Shown here: in pieces, positions 34,583 through 43,540 of the stretch
Layout of the letters: every line of letters starts with the position of its first letter
How positions within the stretch are numbered: the stretch's first letter is position 1
Assembly (NCBI GenBank): GCA_025357835.1
Contig: JANYLM010000024.1
Location: 1 to 64,000 of the forward strand
Length of the DNA stretch: 64,000 nucleotides
Source: Gammaproteobacteria bacterium
GTDB lineage: Bacteria > Pseudomonadota > Gammaproteobacteria > Steroidobacterales > Steroidobacteraceae
Direction of reading: 5' to 3'
Made by a program: the position numbers and the translations under genes
The notes under the pieces: generated by a model
What the model was told of the DNA's origin: nothing
The model's input: the letters and a program-made list of their open reading frames with translations, nothing else
The model's database searches: none

Positions 34583-36742
34583 TTGAGTCGAATCGACACC
34601 TTGATGGGCAAGATGACCTTGGCGGAGAAGCTGGGCCAGCTCACCATGGCCGCCTCCAGCTACACGGTGACCGGGCCTATCATTGCCGGCGATTCGACCG
34701 ATGCGATCAAGGCCGGCACCATCGGCAATCTGCTCAATATGGTCGGGGCCGCTCATGTGCGCCAGATGCAGCGGCTGGCCGTGGAGGAATCGCGCCTCGG
34801 CATTCCACTGCTCATCGGGCTCGACATCGTGCATGGGCATCGGATTTTGTTTCCGGTGCCGTTGGGCGAGGCAAGTTTGTTCGACCCCGAAACTTGGGCG
34901 CTCACGGCGCGCGAGTCCGCCATGGAAGCCGCCGCCGAAGGCTTGGCGATGACTTTTGCGCCCATGCTGGACGTCGCGCGCGACCCGCGCTGGGGGCGCA
35001 GCGCCGAGGGGCCGGGAGAGGACCCCTGGCTGGGCGCGCGCATAGCGGAGGCGAAGGTGCGCGGTTTCCAGGGCGCGGACTTGGCGGCGGCGGATGCGCT
35101 CGCCGCAGTCGCCAAGCACTATTGCGCCTATGGCGCCGTCACGGCGGGACGAGACTATGCCTCGGTCGATATCTCCGCGCGTACGCTGCGCGAGGTGCAT
35201 ATGCCGGCGTTCGAGGCGGCGGTTGCGGCGGGCGTGGCGGCCGTCATGCCCGCATTCACTGATCTTGCGGGCATACCGATGACGGCGAACAAGGAATTGC
35301 TGCGTGGTTGGCTGCGCGGCCGTTGGGGATTCAAGGGCGTGATCGTCAGCGATTACAACGCTATCGCGGAACTCATTAATCATGGTATTGCCGCCGATCT
35401 TGCCGAGGCCGCCGCTCACGCGCTAAACGCCGGCGTGGATATCGACATGATGGCCGACGCCTACCGGCATGGATTGCCCATCGCTCTGGAGCGCGGGCTC
35501 GTCGCTATGGCGCAGATCGATGAGTCGGTGCGGCGCGTTTTAACCCTCAAGGAGCAGCTCGGTCTTTTCGATCATCCTTATCGGCGCGGCACAACACCCG
35601 AATCCAACGCCACGCTCACGCAGCGGCGGCGCCTGGCGCGTGCGGTGGGCGCGCGCGCCATTGTGATGTTAAAAAATGACAAGGAGACGCTGCCTCTGCC
35701 GGCTTCGCTGCGACGGCTCGCGGTGATCGGCCCGTTGGCTGATGCCCCGGCTGAAATGCGGGGCCCCTGGTGGGGCGCGGCGGATACGGAGGGTCATGTG
35801 AGCGTCCTTTCGGGTCTGCGTGCGATGCTGCCGCACTCCCAGGTGCTGTATGTCCCCGGTGTTGCCATCGAGAGCGAGGATGTTTCCGGCATTGCGGCGG
35901 CTGTCGATCTGTGCGCGACGGTCGATGCAATCGTGCTTTGCGTAGGAGAAGCTGCGGTTATGAGCGGGGAGGCGGCGAGCCGTGCTCACTTGGATCTACC
36001 CGGCAAGCAGCGAGAATTCGCTGAGGCCGTATTGGAGCGGGCACGCGCATCCGCTAAGCCGGTAATCGCAATCTTATTCTCGGGCCGCCCGCTGGTGGTG
36101 CCGTGGCTGGTGGAAAGCGCGGATGCGGTGCTGGCGGCGTGGTTTCTCGGCAGCGAGGCGGGCAATTCAATCAGTGATGTACTGACCGGACGCGTGTCCC
36201 CGAGCGGCCGTACGCCGGTCACATGGGCGCGGGCGGAGGGACAGATCCCCATCTTCTTCGGTGAGCGCCCAAGCGGGCGGCCCGCGAACCCGAAGGATCA
36301 TTTCACCAGCAAGTATCTCGATGTGGCGAACGAGCCACTGTTCCCTTTCGGTCATGGGCTCACCTACGGGCTATTTGTCTACTCCAATTTGCGCGTGACG
36401 CCGGCCGATGTCGAGGATATCGACACCATCCAGATCCGCGTCGACGTGCGTAATGTGGGTGCGAGAGCCGCGCAAGAGACCGTATTTCTGTTCACTCACG
36501 ACAAGCTCGCCAGCGTGGCACGGCCGCTGCTCGAGCTCAAGGGATTCACCAAGATCGATCTGCGGCCCGGTGAGACGGGCTCGGTGTCCCTGTCTTTGCC
36601 TGCCACAGAATTGCGCTTTCTCGGACCTGAACTTGAGCCAGTGTTCGAGCCCGGGGAAGTCGAGATTCTAGTGGGACCTTGCGCCGACAGATCTCGGCTA
36701 TTGGTTGGGACCATCCGACTATCTTGGTCGCGCCCCTGCTGA
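34583..36742 (+). CDS. GH3 beta-glucosidase
   Basis: A 719-residue glycoside hydrolase family 3 enzyme; TTG start preceded by GGAAGGAG. The (beta/alpha)8 domain (about 1-310) includes the substrate-binding KHYCAYGAVTAGRDYASVD and the nucleophile Asp in FKGVIVSDYNAI. The second alpha/beta sandwich domain (about 330-545), LPLPASLRRLAVIGPLADAP, contributes the acid/base residue. A C-terminal fibronectin-III-like domain (about 610-715) starts VDVRNVGARAAQETVFLF. Architecture is like BglX, but with no signal peptide, so it should hydrolyse imported oligosaccharides or glycosides in the cytoplasm. There is no adjacent sugar transporter. It ends one base from the convergent glycosyltransferase gene. 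Confidence 0.93.
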   Translation: MSRIDTLMGKMTLAEKLGQLTMAASSYTVTGPIIAGDSTDAIKAGTIGNLLNMVGAAHVRQMQRLAVEESRLGIPLLIGLDIVHGHRILFPVPLGEASLFDPETWALTARESAMEAAAEGLAMTFAPMLDVARDPRWGRSAEGPGEDPWLGARIAEAKVRGFQGADLAAADALAAVAKHYCAYGAVTAGRDYASVDISARTLREVHMPAFEAAVAAGVAAVMPAFTDLAGIPMTANKELLRGWLRGRWGFKGVIVSDYNAIAELINHGIAADLAEAAAHALNAGVDIDMMADAYRHGLPIALERGLVAMAQIDESVRRVLTLKEQLGLFDHPYRRGTTPESNATLTQRRRLARAVGARAIVMLKNDKETLPLPASLRRLAVIGPLADAPAEMRGPWWGAADTEGHVSVLSGLRAMLPHSQVLYVPGVAIESEDVSGIAAAVDLCATVDAIVLCVGEAAVMSGEAASRAHLDLPGKQREFAEAVLERARASAKPVIAILFSGRPLVVPWLVESADAVLAAWFLGSEAGNSISDVLTGRVSPSGRTPVTWARAEGQIPIFFGERPSGRPANPKDHFTSKYLDVANEPLFPFGHGLTYGLFVYSNLRVTPADVEDIDTIQIRVDVRNVGARAAQETVFLFTHDKLASVARPLLELKGFTKIDLRPGETGSVSLSLPATELRFLGPELEPVFEPGEVEILVGPCADRSRLLVGTIRLSWSRPC

Positions 36743-36743
36743 G

Positions 36744-38696
36744 TTATGCTCGCGGGGTGGCTCGGTAATTATAGGCCAAGCGGTAATAGTAGTGGCGTAC
36801 GACTTGCCCGTCGCGCGTCAACACATTGTCTACGACTGGTCCCAGGCGTTCGATGCGAGACTCGATATCTTTGCCGGTGAGGTCCCGGCGGTCCCACGCG
36901 ACCAGCAGCAGAGTGCGGCCCTCTTGAGACTCGGGCGGAGTCCACCGTTCGTACATGAGGCCCCTTCCACCAAACAAGTTCACGCTCGATGTTTCCACCG
37001 CGGATTTCGTTTGTTCGGCCCCATAAAATGCCAACTCGCTGGCGATGGCGTAACGATCCATGCCGACGATCAGCGGTTCGGCGCCGGACTCCTTGCCGGC
37101 TGCCGCTGCCGCTTCCGAGATCCGGAGGCTGAAGTCCCGCCAAGCGACCGGCATCAATTCGCTGTGCTTGCTGTAGCCTATCCCGGGAAGTCCCAATACT
37201 AGGTAGTGCAGGCCCGCGCCATAGATGAGCAGCATCGTCATCAGTGTCGGCGTCCACCCGACGCGGATCCGGGCACGCAGGCCACTCAACTTCGTTCCCG
37301 CCGCGATCATACCTGCCGCCATGAGAGGGAGCGCCGCGATCCACGGCGCACCCGTCCAGTCGAGCTTCACTTCATGACGCAGGCTGAATACCGCGAACGC
37401 CGCCAATGGAACCAGAATCGCCATCTTGATGAACAGCCATCGTCGCGGGGCGTCGCCGGTGTCTTCCGTCCCTCCGGGGCGGGCGCACACGAACGACGCC
37501 GCCACCGCCAGCACACCGGTAGGCGTGATTAGCACCAAGGCCGACGCGATCAGCTTGTGTAGTGCGAACCTGGGAGACTCCGCCAGGCGCCGCGAGGTTT
37601 GGAAGGCAAAGGAGGCCCATTCATGCTGCGCGTTCCAAAAGAGGACCGGAGAGAAGATCGCGACGGCGAGCCCCGCGGCGGCATAAGGCTCCCAGCGCCG
37701 CCACCAGCGCCTTGATTTGTGATCCACCAGCATGAAAGCCAGGGTGACCGGAATGAGTAGGCCGATGGAGTACTTCGAGATGGCCCCCAGCCCCAGTACG
37801 AGTCCCACGCCCCACCAGGCCCGGGCGTGGCCTGCGACCAGTGCGCGTTCGAGGAAGTAAAGAGAAGCTACCCAGGCGGCGGTCAAGGGCGCGTCGGGGG
37901 TCATGAGCAGACCCGACAGAAAGTAGAAGGGCAGGGCTTGAGCCAGCAGCAGGGCCGCGAGCGCGCTGGCGTCACCGAACAAGTTGCGTGTCAGGCGATA
38001 TGTAAAGATGGAGGTAATGATGCCGCAACATAGAGCGCCTATGCGGACACCGAACTGCGACTGGCCGAAAGCTGCCGTACCAAACCAATTCAGCACGGCC
38101 ACCATCGGTGGGTGGTCAAGATAGCCGATGTCGAGATGGCGGGAGTAATTCCAGTAGTACGCCTCCTCGGGAAGCAGCTCGACGGACCCGAGGTATACCA
38201 AACGAAGCGCGAAGGCATAGATGATGAGGCCGATGGCCAGTGCACGTGCCCTTGCGCCGCCACCTTCCAACGACATGGCCTGCGAATATCCCAGAGTCGT
38301 CACCACCAACCCCGCGATCATTGCCGGGAGAATGGATACCTGCGCCGGCCAGCCCCAACTCTGCGCCAGCAGGCCTAATACACCGCCGCGCAGGAATAGC
38401 GCCATGAAGCTCACCGCCAGCAAGCGGCAGTGCATCCGCCATTCCCCTGTATGGTTGCCGGCTGCGAGCGCAGGACGAATTTTCAGTAGGTAATTCAAGG
38501 CCATGGCGGCGCAAAAACTTGTGATATGGCTGGATCGCAACGTCTGTCCATTAGCGATCAAGACAAAGAAAAGTCCCGCGTCGACCAGCGGAACGAGCGC
38601 CGTGGCGATGAGGCGGCTCAGTATTTCATTGTTTTCCGGTAGAGGTGCCCACCTTTCGGAATCCTTCGTAACTGTTGGAGTACGAACTTGCATCAT
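36744..38696 (-). CDS. GtrA-like domain fused to a GT39/ArnT-type glycosyltransferase
   Basis: A 650-residue polytopic membrane protein. Residues about 25-145 look like a GtrA domain (four helices, LSRLIATALVPLVDAGLFFV), which flips or handles polyprenyl-phosphate sugars. From about 155 on it is a GT39/PMT_2-type transferase: acidic motif LLPEEAYYWNYSRHLDIGYL, DHPPMVAVL, and MTPDAPLTAAW in the loop typical of polyprenyl-phosphate-dependent enzymes (ArnT, PMT). About 10 further helices follow, then a C-terminal periplasmic part. It would transfer a sugar from undecaprenyl phosphate to lipid A, teichoic-like polymer or protein in the periplasm. Acceptor unknown. Fusion of flippase-like and transferase domains is a recurrent solution. 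Confidence 0.85.
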   Translation of the reverse strand: MMQVRTPTVTKDSERWAPLPENNEILSRLIATALVPLVDAGLFFVLIANGQTLRSSHITSFCAAMALNYLLKIRPALAAGNHTGEWRMHCRLLAVSFMALFLRGGVLGLLAQSWGWPAQVSILPAMIAGLVVTTLGYSQAMSLEGGGARARALAIGLIIYAFALRLVYLGSVELLPEEAYYWNYSRHLDIGYLDHPPMVAVLNWFGTAAFGQSQFGVRIGALCCGIITSIFTYRLTRNLFGDASALAALLLAQALPFYFLSGLLMTPDAPLTAAWVASLYFLERALVAGHARAWWGVGLVLGLGAISKYSIGLLIPVTLAFMLVDHKSRRWWRRWEPYAAAGLAVAIFSPVLFWNAQHEWASFAFQTSRRLAESPRFALHKLIASALVLITPTGVLAVAASFVCARPGGTEDTGDAPRRWLFIKMAILVPLAAFAVFSLRHEVKLDWTGAPWIAALPLMAAGMIAAGTKLSGLRARIRVGWTPTLMTMLLIYGAGLHYLVLGLPGIGYSKHSELMPVAWRDFSLRISEAAAAAGKESGAEPLIVGMDRYAIASELAFYGAEQTKSAVETSSVNLFGGRGLMYERWTPPESQEGRTLLLVAWDRRDLTGKDIESRIERLGPVVDNVLTRDGQVVRHYYYRLAYNYRATPRA

Positions 38697-38760
38697 CTAT
38701 TTGCCCGTCAGCGCCGTTTGGTGATTATATTAGCAACGATAACTTAAATAGGTGAGCTCC

Positions 38761-39150
38761 TTACAGCCAGTGCGCCAGCTTGAGGCGAAAATAAAGATAA
38801 ATGTCGAACCATCCCATCACGAATAGGGAGAGCGCATAGCCGTAGCGCCACTTGAGCTCGGGCATGTGCTCGAAGTTCATTCCGTAGATGCCCGCTATCA
38901 TGGTGGGTGCGGCGAGCAGCGCGGCATAGGCGGCAAGGCGCTTCATGGTCTCGTTTTCCTGCAGAGTGACCATAGAAAGATTCACTGAAATAGCGGTCGC
39001 AGCCGTCTCGCGTATCGAATCCGCCGTCTGATTGAGCCTCTGCAGGTGGTTACCTTTCTTCGCGAGATTACGCACTGATAGTATGTAGTTGCGTCCGGCA
39101 AAAATGGCCAGTTCGCCCACGTGGAACTCATCGCCGCCAGGGCCGCCAGG
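38761..39150 (-). pseudogene. corA: CorA magnesium transporter with internal deletion
   Basis: The minus strand reads GGDEFHVGELAIFAGRNYIL SVRN, an early beta-strand segment of CorA's cytoplasmic domain. It then jumps directly to HLQRLNQTADSIRETAATAI in the stalk helix, followed by the membrane segments and the signature YGMNFEHMPEL to the end KLAHWL. Roughly 120-150 residues of the funnel domain are missing, and the N-terminal sequence before VEPGG is out-of-frame DNA overlapping the kinase gene. The two-helix pore with the GMN motif is intact, but the regulatory domain is not, so the gene is presumably dead. Confidence 0.8.
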
Positions 39151-39217
39151 CTCCACCTTGCAGCTTTCTACCGTCTTGGTAGGCGACACAGCTGATGAGC
39201 ATGAGCGGATCCTACCC

Positions 39218-40606
39218 CTACGGTGTCGTGAGCGCGGTGGCGCTAGGCGCGTCAAGCGGTATGACGAACGCCACGCGCAGACCCGGGTTCTGGTTTGACA
39301 GTGATAGCGAACCGCCGTGCAGCTTGGCAACTGCTTGTACGAGACTCAGGCCGAGGCCCACCCCGGGAGTGCCGCGGCTGGCGTCGCCGCGATAAAAGCG
39401 CTCCACCACCTTACTTTTTTCCGAATCGGCGATTCCCGGGCCATTATCCGCAACCGAAACCTCGGCAGTAGCTTCGCCGCGCCTGAGCACGGCCAACTCG
39501 ATCCTACCATTGGCGGGCGCATACTTTAGGGCGTTGTCGATCAAGTTGCTCAGCGCTTGGGCGAGCAGTACCGGATCGCCGGATGCCGAGACGGCACCCT
39601 GCGCTCGAAATACCAGGTTGATATTCCTCAGCTCCGCAGCGGGTGCGTAGAATTCCACGGCATTCGCCACCAGATCGGCGATATCGAGCGCCACGAAGCC
39701 GGAGCGTCGCATGCCGGCATCTATTTCCGCTAGCCGCAGCAGGGCATCGAATATGCGGATCACCCGGTCGACGTCCGCGACGGCGCCATCGATTTCCGCG
39801 TACGTCTGTTCGGGGGGCGGCCGAATGAGCGCCAGCTCTTCGAGCCGCGAGCGCAACTCGGCCAGCGGGGTGCGCAGGTCGTGGGCGATGGAATTGGACA
39901 CATTGCGCACGCCATGCACCAACAGTTCGATCTGTTCGAGCATGCCGTTGATGGTGCGCGCCAGGGTGTTGAGCTCGTCGTCGTTCAGATGCGTCGGCAG
40001 GCGGTGCTTTAAATCGCCATGCACAATGGCTGAAACGGTCTGTTGTATGCTGTTGATCCGCGACATGAGCGCGCGGCGGGTGATCAGACCCACCAATAGA
40101 CCAGCGATGGAAAGCACCGCGATGGCCGCCGTCAAGCCGTACCAGAAACGCGATTGCAGCGGCGCAAAAATCGTATTGTACCTGCCTACCAGCAAGTTAT
40201 CGTCGCCGAGCTTCGCGACGTGCACCAGCGCCGGCTGCGCGCCGTGATTGCCTACTTCGACTTGAATCGAATAGTTGCCGGGGCTGATCGGCACGGTGGT
40301 GGGCCATTTCGACAGATTGCCGGCGAGCGGCAGCATCGAAGCATCGGTGAGCAGCAGAATCCTCTCGCCGGCGATTTGCATGCCCACACGCACGTCTATA
40401 AAGGACTTTAGGCCCACGGCTCCTTCGCGACGAAAAACATCGGTGAGACGTTGTGCATCGGCCTGCAAGATTTCCACGCGACCTTCTCGAATGGTCACCT
40501 GCCAGGCATACCACAGAGGCGCCGCGAACAGCACCAATGCAGTAATGCCCAGCGCGGTATAGCCAAGCGCCAGCGACACCGCCGAGGAGCGCATCATGCT
40601 ACTCAC
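39218..40606 (-). CDS. Sensor histidine kinase (EnvZ/CusS class)
   Basis: A 462-residue membrane kinase. TM1 at about 15-37 (GYTALGITALVLFAAPLWYA), a periplasmic sensor of about 130 residues, TM2 at about 170-190 (AAIAVLSIAGLLVGLI), HAMP, then HisKA with the phospho-His in SIAHDLRTPLAELRS. HATPase_c has N box NLIDNALKYAP, G1 VADNGPGI and G2 GVGLGLSLVQAV. The ATG overlaps the last 8 bases of the response-regulator gene, so the pair is translationally coupled. Neighbours are the efflux cluster on one side and a CorA remnant on the other; it may sense envelope or drug stress, but nothing in the sensor region names a ligand. Confidence 0.93.
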   Translation of the reverse strand: MSSMMRSSAVSLALGYTALGITALVLFAAPLWYAWQVTIREGRVEILQADAQRLTDVFRREGAVGLKSFIDVRVGMQIAGERILLLTDASMLPLAGNLSKWPTTVPISPGNYSIQVEVGNHGAQPALVHVAKLGDDNLLVGRYNTIFAPLQSRFWYGLTAAIAVLSIAGLLVGLITRRALMSRINSIQQTVSAIVHGDLKHRLPTHLNDDELNTLARTINGMLEQIELLVHGVRNVSNSIAHDLRTPLAELRSRLEELALIRPPPEQTYAEIDGAVADVDRVIRIFDALLRLAEIDAGMRRSGFVALDIADLVANAVEFYAPAAELRNINLVFRAQGAVSASGDPVLLAQALSNLIDNALKYAPANGRIELAVLRRGEATAEVSVADNGPGIADSEKSKVVERFYRGDASRGTPGVGLGLSLVQAVAKLHGGSLSLSNQNPGLRVAFVIPLDAPSATALTTP

Positions 40607-41279
40607 CGGCCGTTACCATGTAGCCGGCATTGCGCACGGTGCGCAGCAACGGGCGCTCGAACTCCGCATCGATTTTCTGCCGCAATTTACTGATATGTAC
40701 ATCGACGACATTGGTCTGTGGATCGAAGTGATAGTCCCACACATTTTCCAACAACATGGTGCGGGTGACCACCTGGCCGGCATGGCGCATCAGGTATTCG
40801 AGCAGCTTGAATTCACGCGGCTGCAGAGCGATTGGCCGTGTACCGCGGGTTACTTTGCGCGTCAAAGGATCCAAAGCTAAGTCGCCGACGATGAGCGGCG
40901 TTTCGGGGTTGATGGCCTGCGCCCGGCGATGCAATGCGTCAAGCCGCGCGAGCAGCTCGCCGAAAGCAAACGGTTTGGTCAAGTAGTCGTCGCCGCCGCT
41001 GCGCAGTCCGCGTATGCGGTCATCGACCTCTGCGAGCGCGCTCAGGATCAGAATCGGGGTGCGCTTGCCCGCCTTGCGCAGTACTTCGATGATGGCGAGA
41101 CCGTCGATGTCGCCCGGCAGCATCCGATCCATGATGATCACATCATAAGGCTCGCTGGCCGCGAGAAACATGCCGTCGCGGCCATTGCCCGCGTGATCCG
41201 CGGTGTGACCGGATTCCTGCAGTCCTTTGATAACGAATTGACTGACTCGTTGGTTGTCTTCGACCAGCAAGATCTTCAT
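40599..41279 (-). CDS. OmpR/PhoB-family response regulator
   Basis: A 226-residue regulator. Receiver with the acidic pocket in LLVEDNQRVSQFV, phospho-Asp in VIIMDRMLPGDIDG and Lys in YLTKPFAF. The C-terminal winged helix is at about 130-222 (LQPREFKLLEYLMRHAGQVV, NVVDVHISKLRQKID). It is cognate to the overlapping kinase gene. It lies about 190 bases from the TetR gene on the same strand; its targets may be local. The upstream region has AT-rich TTAAGATCCGTTAATAGG that could hold direct-repeat binding sites. Confidence 0.95.
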   Translation of the reverse strand: MKILLVEDNQRVSQFVIKGLQESGHTADHAGNGRDGMFLAASEPYDVIIMDRMLPGDIDGLAIIEVLRKAGKRTPILILSALAEVDDRIRGLRSGGDDYLTKPFAFGELLARLDALHRRAQAINPETPLIVGDLALDPLTRKVTRGTRPIALQPREFKLLEYLMRHAGQVVTRTMLLENVWDYHFDPQTNVVDVHISKLRQKIDAEFERPLLRTVRNAGYMVTAGE

Positions 41280-41470
41280 GTCGCGCCCTCGAGCGGCGGC
41301 GCCGCCATTTCATGCCCCTCACCCTGGGCTCGCGGCTATTAAACACGAGTGGTCGGATTATTAAGATCCGTTAATAGGTTCTGGGCGGTTAAGGTTGCTG
41401 GACCTGCCGCTCGGGTGTTCAGGCGAACCGGGGTCCCGAGGCATTCCACCTAGGGTTTGTCGCTATTGAT

Positions 41471-42124
41471 TCAGCACGGCTCCCTGGGCAGGTGTGCGTC
41501 AATGAGAACCCGAACGGCGGCCAGCGCTGCGCAGATCGGTCCGCTGCCCAGCGGAAAAACCAAGCGCGTGAAATATCCGCCATCCAATAGGAGCATCAGT
41601 GCGTCACCGAGGTTGTCAGCGTCGCGCGCCCCCACGGCCGCCGCCATGGAGTGCAGTCGATTGCGCACTCTTTCTTTATATGCGCGTACCAGCCTGCTCA
41701 ATTCGTCCTCGTCATCGGTGATCTCCGCCGCCGCATTGCCCAGCGCACAGCCCCGACAGGTATTCGACTTCGCGATTTCCAATTGTGCTTCGAAGAGCGC
41801 CTCAATCTGGCGGCGGGGATTGTCGGGAAACCGAGCCACGGTGGTGTCCCACCAGGCCCAGTACTTGCGCTCCTGCTGGCGCAGATACTCGGCGACCAAT
41901 GCGTCTTTAGAGGCGAAGCTGCGGTAGAAGCTCATTTTGTTGGAGCCTGCTTCAGCGGCGATGGCGTCGACCCCAACACCGTGAATGCCATGGCGATAAA
42001 AAAGCTCGCAGGCGGTTTCGAAGATTCGGTCGCGCACGCGCGACTTGTGGCTGGGGATGGAAGCGCAGGCGCCTGAATCCTCATTGCCGCCGCATATGCC
42101 TAATTTGTCGGTGCTCATAGCCAA
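41471..42124 (-). CDS. TetR family repressor, divergent from RND pump
   Basis: A 217-residue TetR-type regulator. Helix-turn-helix at about 30-75: RDRIFETACELFYRHGIHGV, GVDAIAAEAGSNKMSFYRSF. The C-terminal ligand-binding part includes KSNTCRGCALGNAAAEI, a Cys-containing stretch also seen in many TetR regulators of this subgroup. The first 26 residues are a non-conserved extension; a start nearer SHKSRVRD is possible. It is transcribed away from the pump operon, with two palindromic operator candidates in the shared promoter region, so it very likely represses the pump and itself. Confidence 0.93.
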   Translation of the reverse strand: MAMSTDKLGICGGNEDSGACASIPSHKSRVRDRIFETACELFYRHGIHGVGVDAIAAEAGSNKMSFYRSFASKDALVAEYLRQQERKYWAWWDTTVARFPDNPRRQIEALFEAQLEIAKSNTCRGCALGNAAAEITDDEDELSRLVRAYKERVRNRLHSMAAAVGARDADNLGDALMLLLDGGYFTRLVFPLGSGPICAALAAVRVLIDAHLPREPC

Positions 42125-42142
42125 TTCTCTATTGACAACGAT

Positions 42143-42158
42143 GTTACCGATCGGTAAC
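42143..42158. promoter_or_regulatory. TetR operator candidate 1
   Basis: GTTACCGATCGGTAAC is a perfect 16-bp palindrome 18 bases upstream of the TetR start codon. A TTGACA -35-like hexamer for the pump direction lies just before it at 42132-42137, so binding would block that promoter. Confidence 0.75.
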
Positions 42159-42168
42159 TTGTTGGCAT

Positions 42169-42184
42169 GTTACTTACTAGTAAC
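42169..42184. promoter_or_regulatory. TetR operator candidate 2
   Basis: GTTACTTACTAGTAAC has the same GTTAC/GTAAC ends as operator 1 and is palindromic outside its central four bases. The two centres are 26 bp apart, allowing two dimers on nearly the same face. Confidence 0.7.
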
Positions 42185-42248
42185 TCACGTAGACAGCATC
42201 GTCGCCTAAAAGTTTGAAGTCAAGACTTAAGATTCATCGGAGCACGCC

Positions 42249-43493
42249 ATGTATTTGCGGATATCCACCTCCATTTTAGCGCCTATTTGCCTGGCCGTAC
42301 TCGCTGCCTGCAGCCATTCGCAGGCTCAGCCAGCGGCGAATGCAACGCCGCCACCTGCGGTGACGGTTGCCGAAGTCATCGCCCGGCCCCTGCATCACTG
42401 GAATGAGCTGACAGGAGAGCTGCAGGCGGTCAACAGCGTCGAAGTGCGTCCGCGGGTGAGCGGATTTGTCGATAGCGTGGGCTTCACGGAAGGCGCCCGA
42501 GTCGGCAAAGGGCAGTTGCTGTTCCAGATCGATCCGCGCCCCTTTCAAATCGAGATCGAGCGCCTCAGCGCCGAGATCACGCGCGCACAATCGAAGCTGG
42601 ATTTTGCGACGGCGGGGCATGCCCGCGCCCAGCGGCTATTCGCGCAGAATGCGATTGCACGCGAGGAATACGAGCAACTGACCTCGGCGCAGACCGAGGC
42701 CGCCGGTGATCTAGGCTCATTGAGCGCGCAGCTGCATGCGGCGCGCTTGAATCTGGAGTACTCGCACGTGCGCTCGCCCATCGACGGTCATGTGTCGCGC
42801 GCTCTTATCACTCCGGGCAATCTTGTATCCAATACCAATCTACTGACCACCGTGGTTTCCGACGACCCGATCTACGCCTATTTCGATACCGACGAGGCGA
42901 CCTATCTACAGTTCACTCAATTGGAGCAAGGTGATCGAGCAACTGCGCACAACCGTGCCGGTTGGGGCGCCGCGTCGAGCCCTGTTTTCATGGGTTTGGT
43001 CGGCGAACAAGGATATCCGCATCACGGGCGCCTGGATTTCATCGACAATCAGGTCGACGCGCGTAGCAGCACCATTCGCGTGCGTGCGGTATTCGACAAT
43101 AAGGACGGACGCTTCACGCCGGGTTTGTTTGCGCGCATCAAGCTGGTTGCCCGCGACAGCTACGACGCCATCCTCATCGATGAACGCGCGGTCGGCAATG
43201 ACCTGGGCAAGAAATTCGTTCTGGTTCTAAAGCCCGACAGCACTCTGGAGTACCGGCCGGTCACTCTCGGCGCGCGCGTCGATGGATTGCGGGTGGTGGA
43301 AGGCGGCCTGCAATCCGCGGATACCATCGTCGTCAACGGCTTGCAGCATGTGATGGCGGGCGCCAAGGTTCAGGCCACTCGCGTGGTCATGACCGCAGGC
43401 GGCTCTGGGCTGGCACAGGTGACCGCGCCATCGGGCAAGACGTTGCTGGTGCGCACTGAAGCCACCAGGGACGGCGCTGTCGGACATCCCTAA
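42249..43493 (+). CDS. RND efflux periplasmic adaptor (MexE/AcrA type)
   Basis: A 414-residue membrane-fusion lipoprotein (signal plus lipobox LAVLAACSHS, Cys at about 21). Biotinyl-lipoyl halves surround a helical hairpin (RPRVSGFVDSVGFTEGARVG, KGQLLFQIDPRPFQIEIERL, then a coiled coil rich in A/Q). Beta-barrel and membrane-proximal domains include SPIDGHVSRALITPGNLVS. It bridges the inner-membrane pump encoded 47 bases downstream and the outer-membrane channel. It is the first gene of the operon, next to the TetR operators. By likeness to MexE, expected cargo includes hydrophobic drugs such as chloramphenicol or quinolones, but this is inference. Confidence 0.93.
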   Translation: MYLRISTSILAPICLAVLAACSHSQAQPAANATPPPAVTVAEVIARPLHHWNELTGELQAVNSVEVRPRVSGFVDSVGFTEGARVGKGQLLFQIDPRPFQIEIERLSAEITRAQSKLDFATAGHARAQRLFAQNAIAREEYEQLTSAQTEAAGDLGSLSAQLHAARLNLEYSHVRSPIDGHVSRALITPGNLVSNTNLLTTVVSDDPIYAYFDTDEATYLQFTQLEQGDRATAHNRAGWGAASSPVFMGLVGEQGYPHHGRLDFIDNQVDARSSTIRVRAVFDNKDGRFTPGLFARIKLVARDSYDAILIDERAVGNDLGKKFVLVLKPDSTLEYRPVTLGARVDGLRVVEGGLQSADTIVVNGLQHVMAGAKVQATRVVMTAGGSGLAQVTAPSGKTLLVRTEATRDGAVGHP

Positions 43494-43540
43494 TGAATCA
43501 CGGCCTCGCTTCAAAAGATTATTAACCAGCTGAAATTTTA

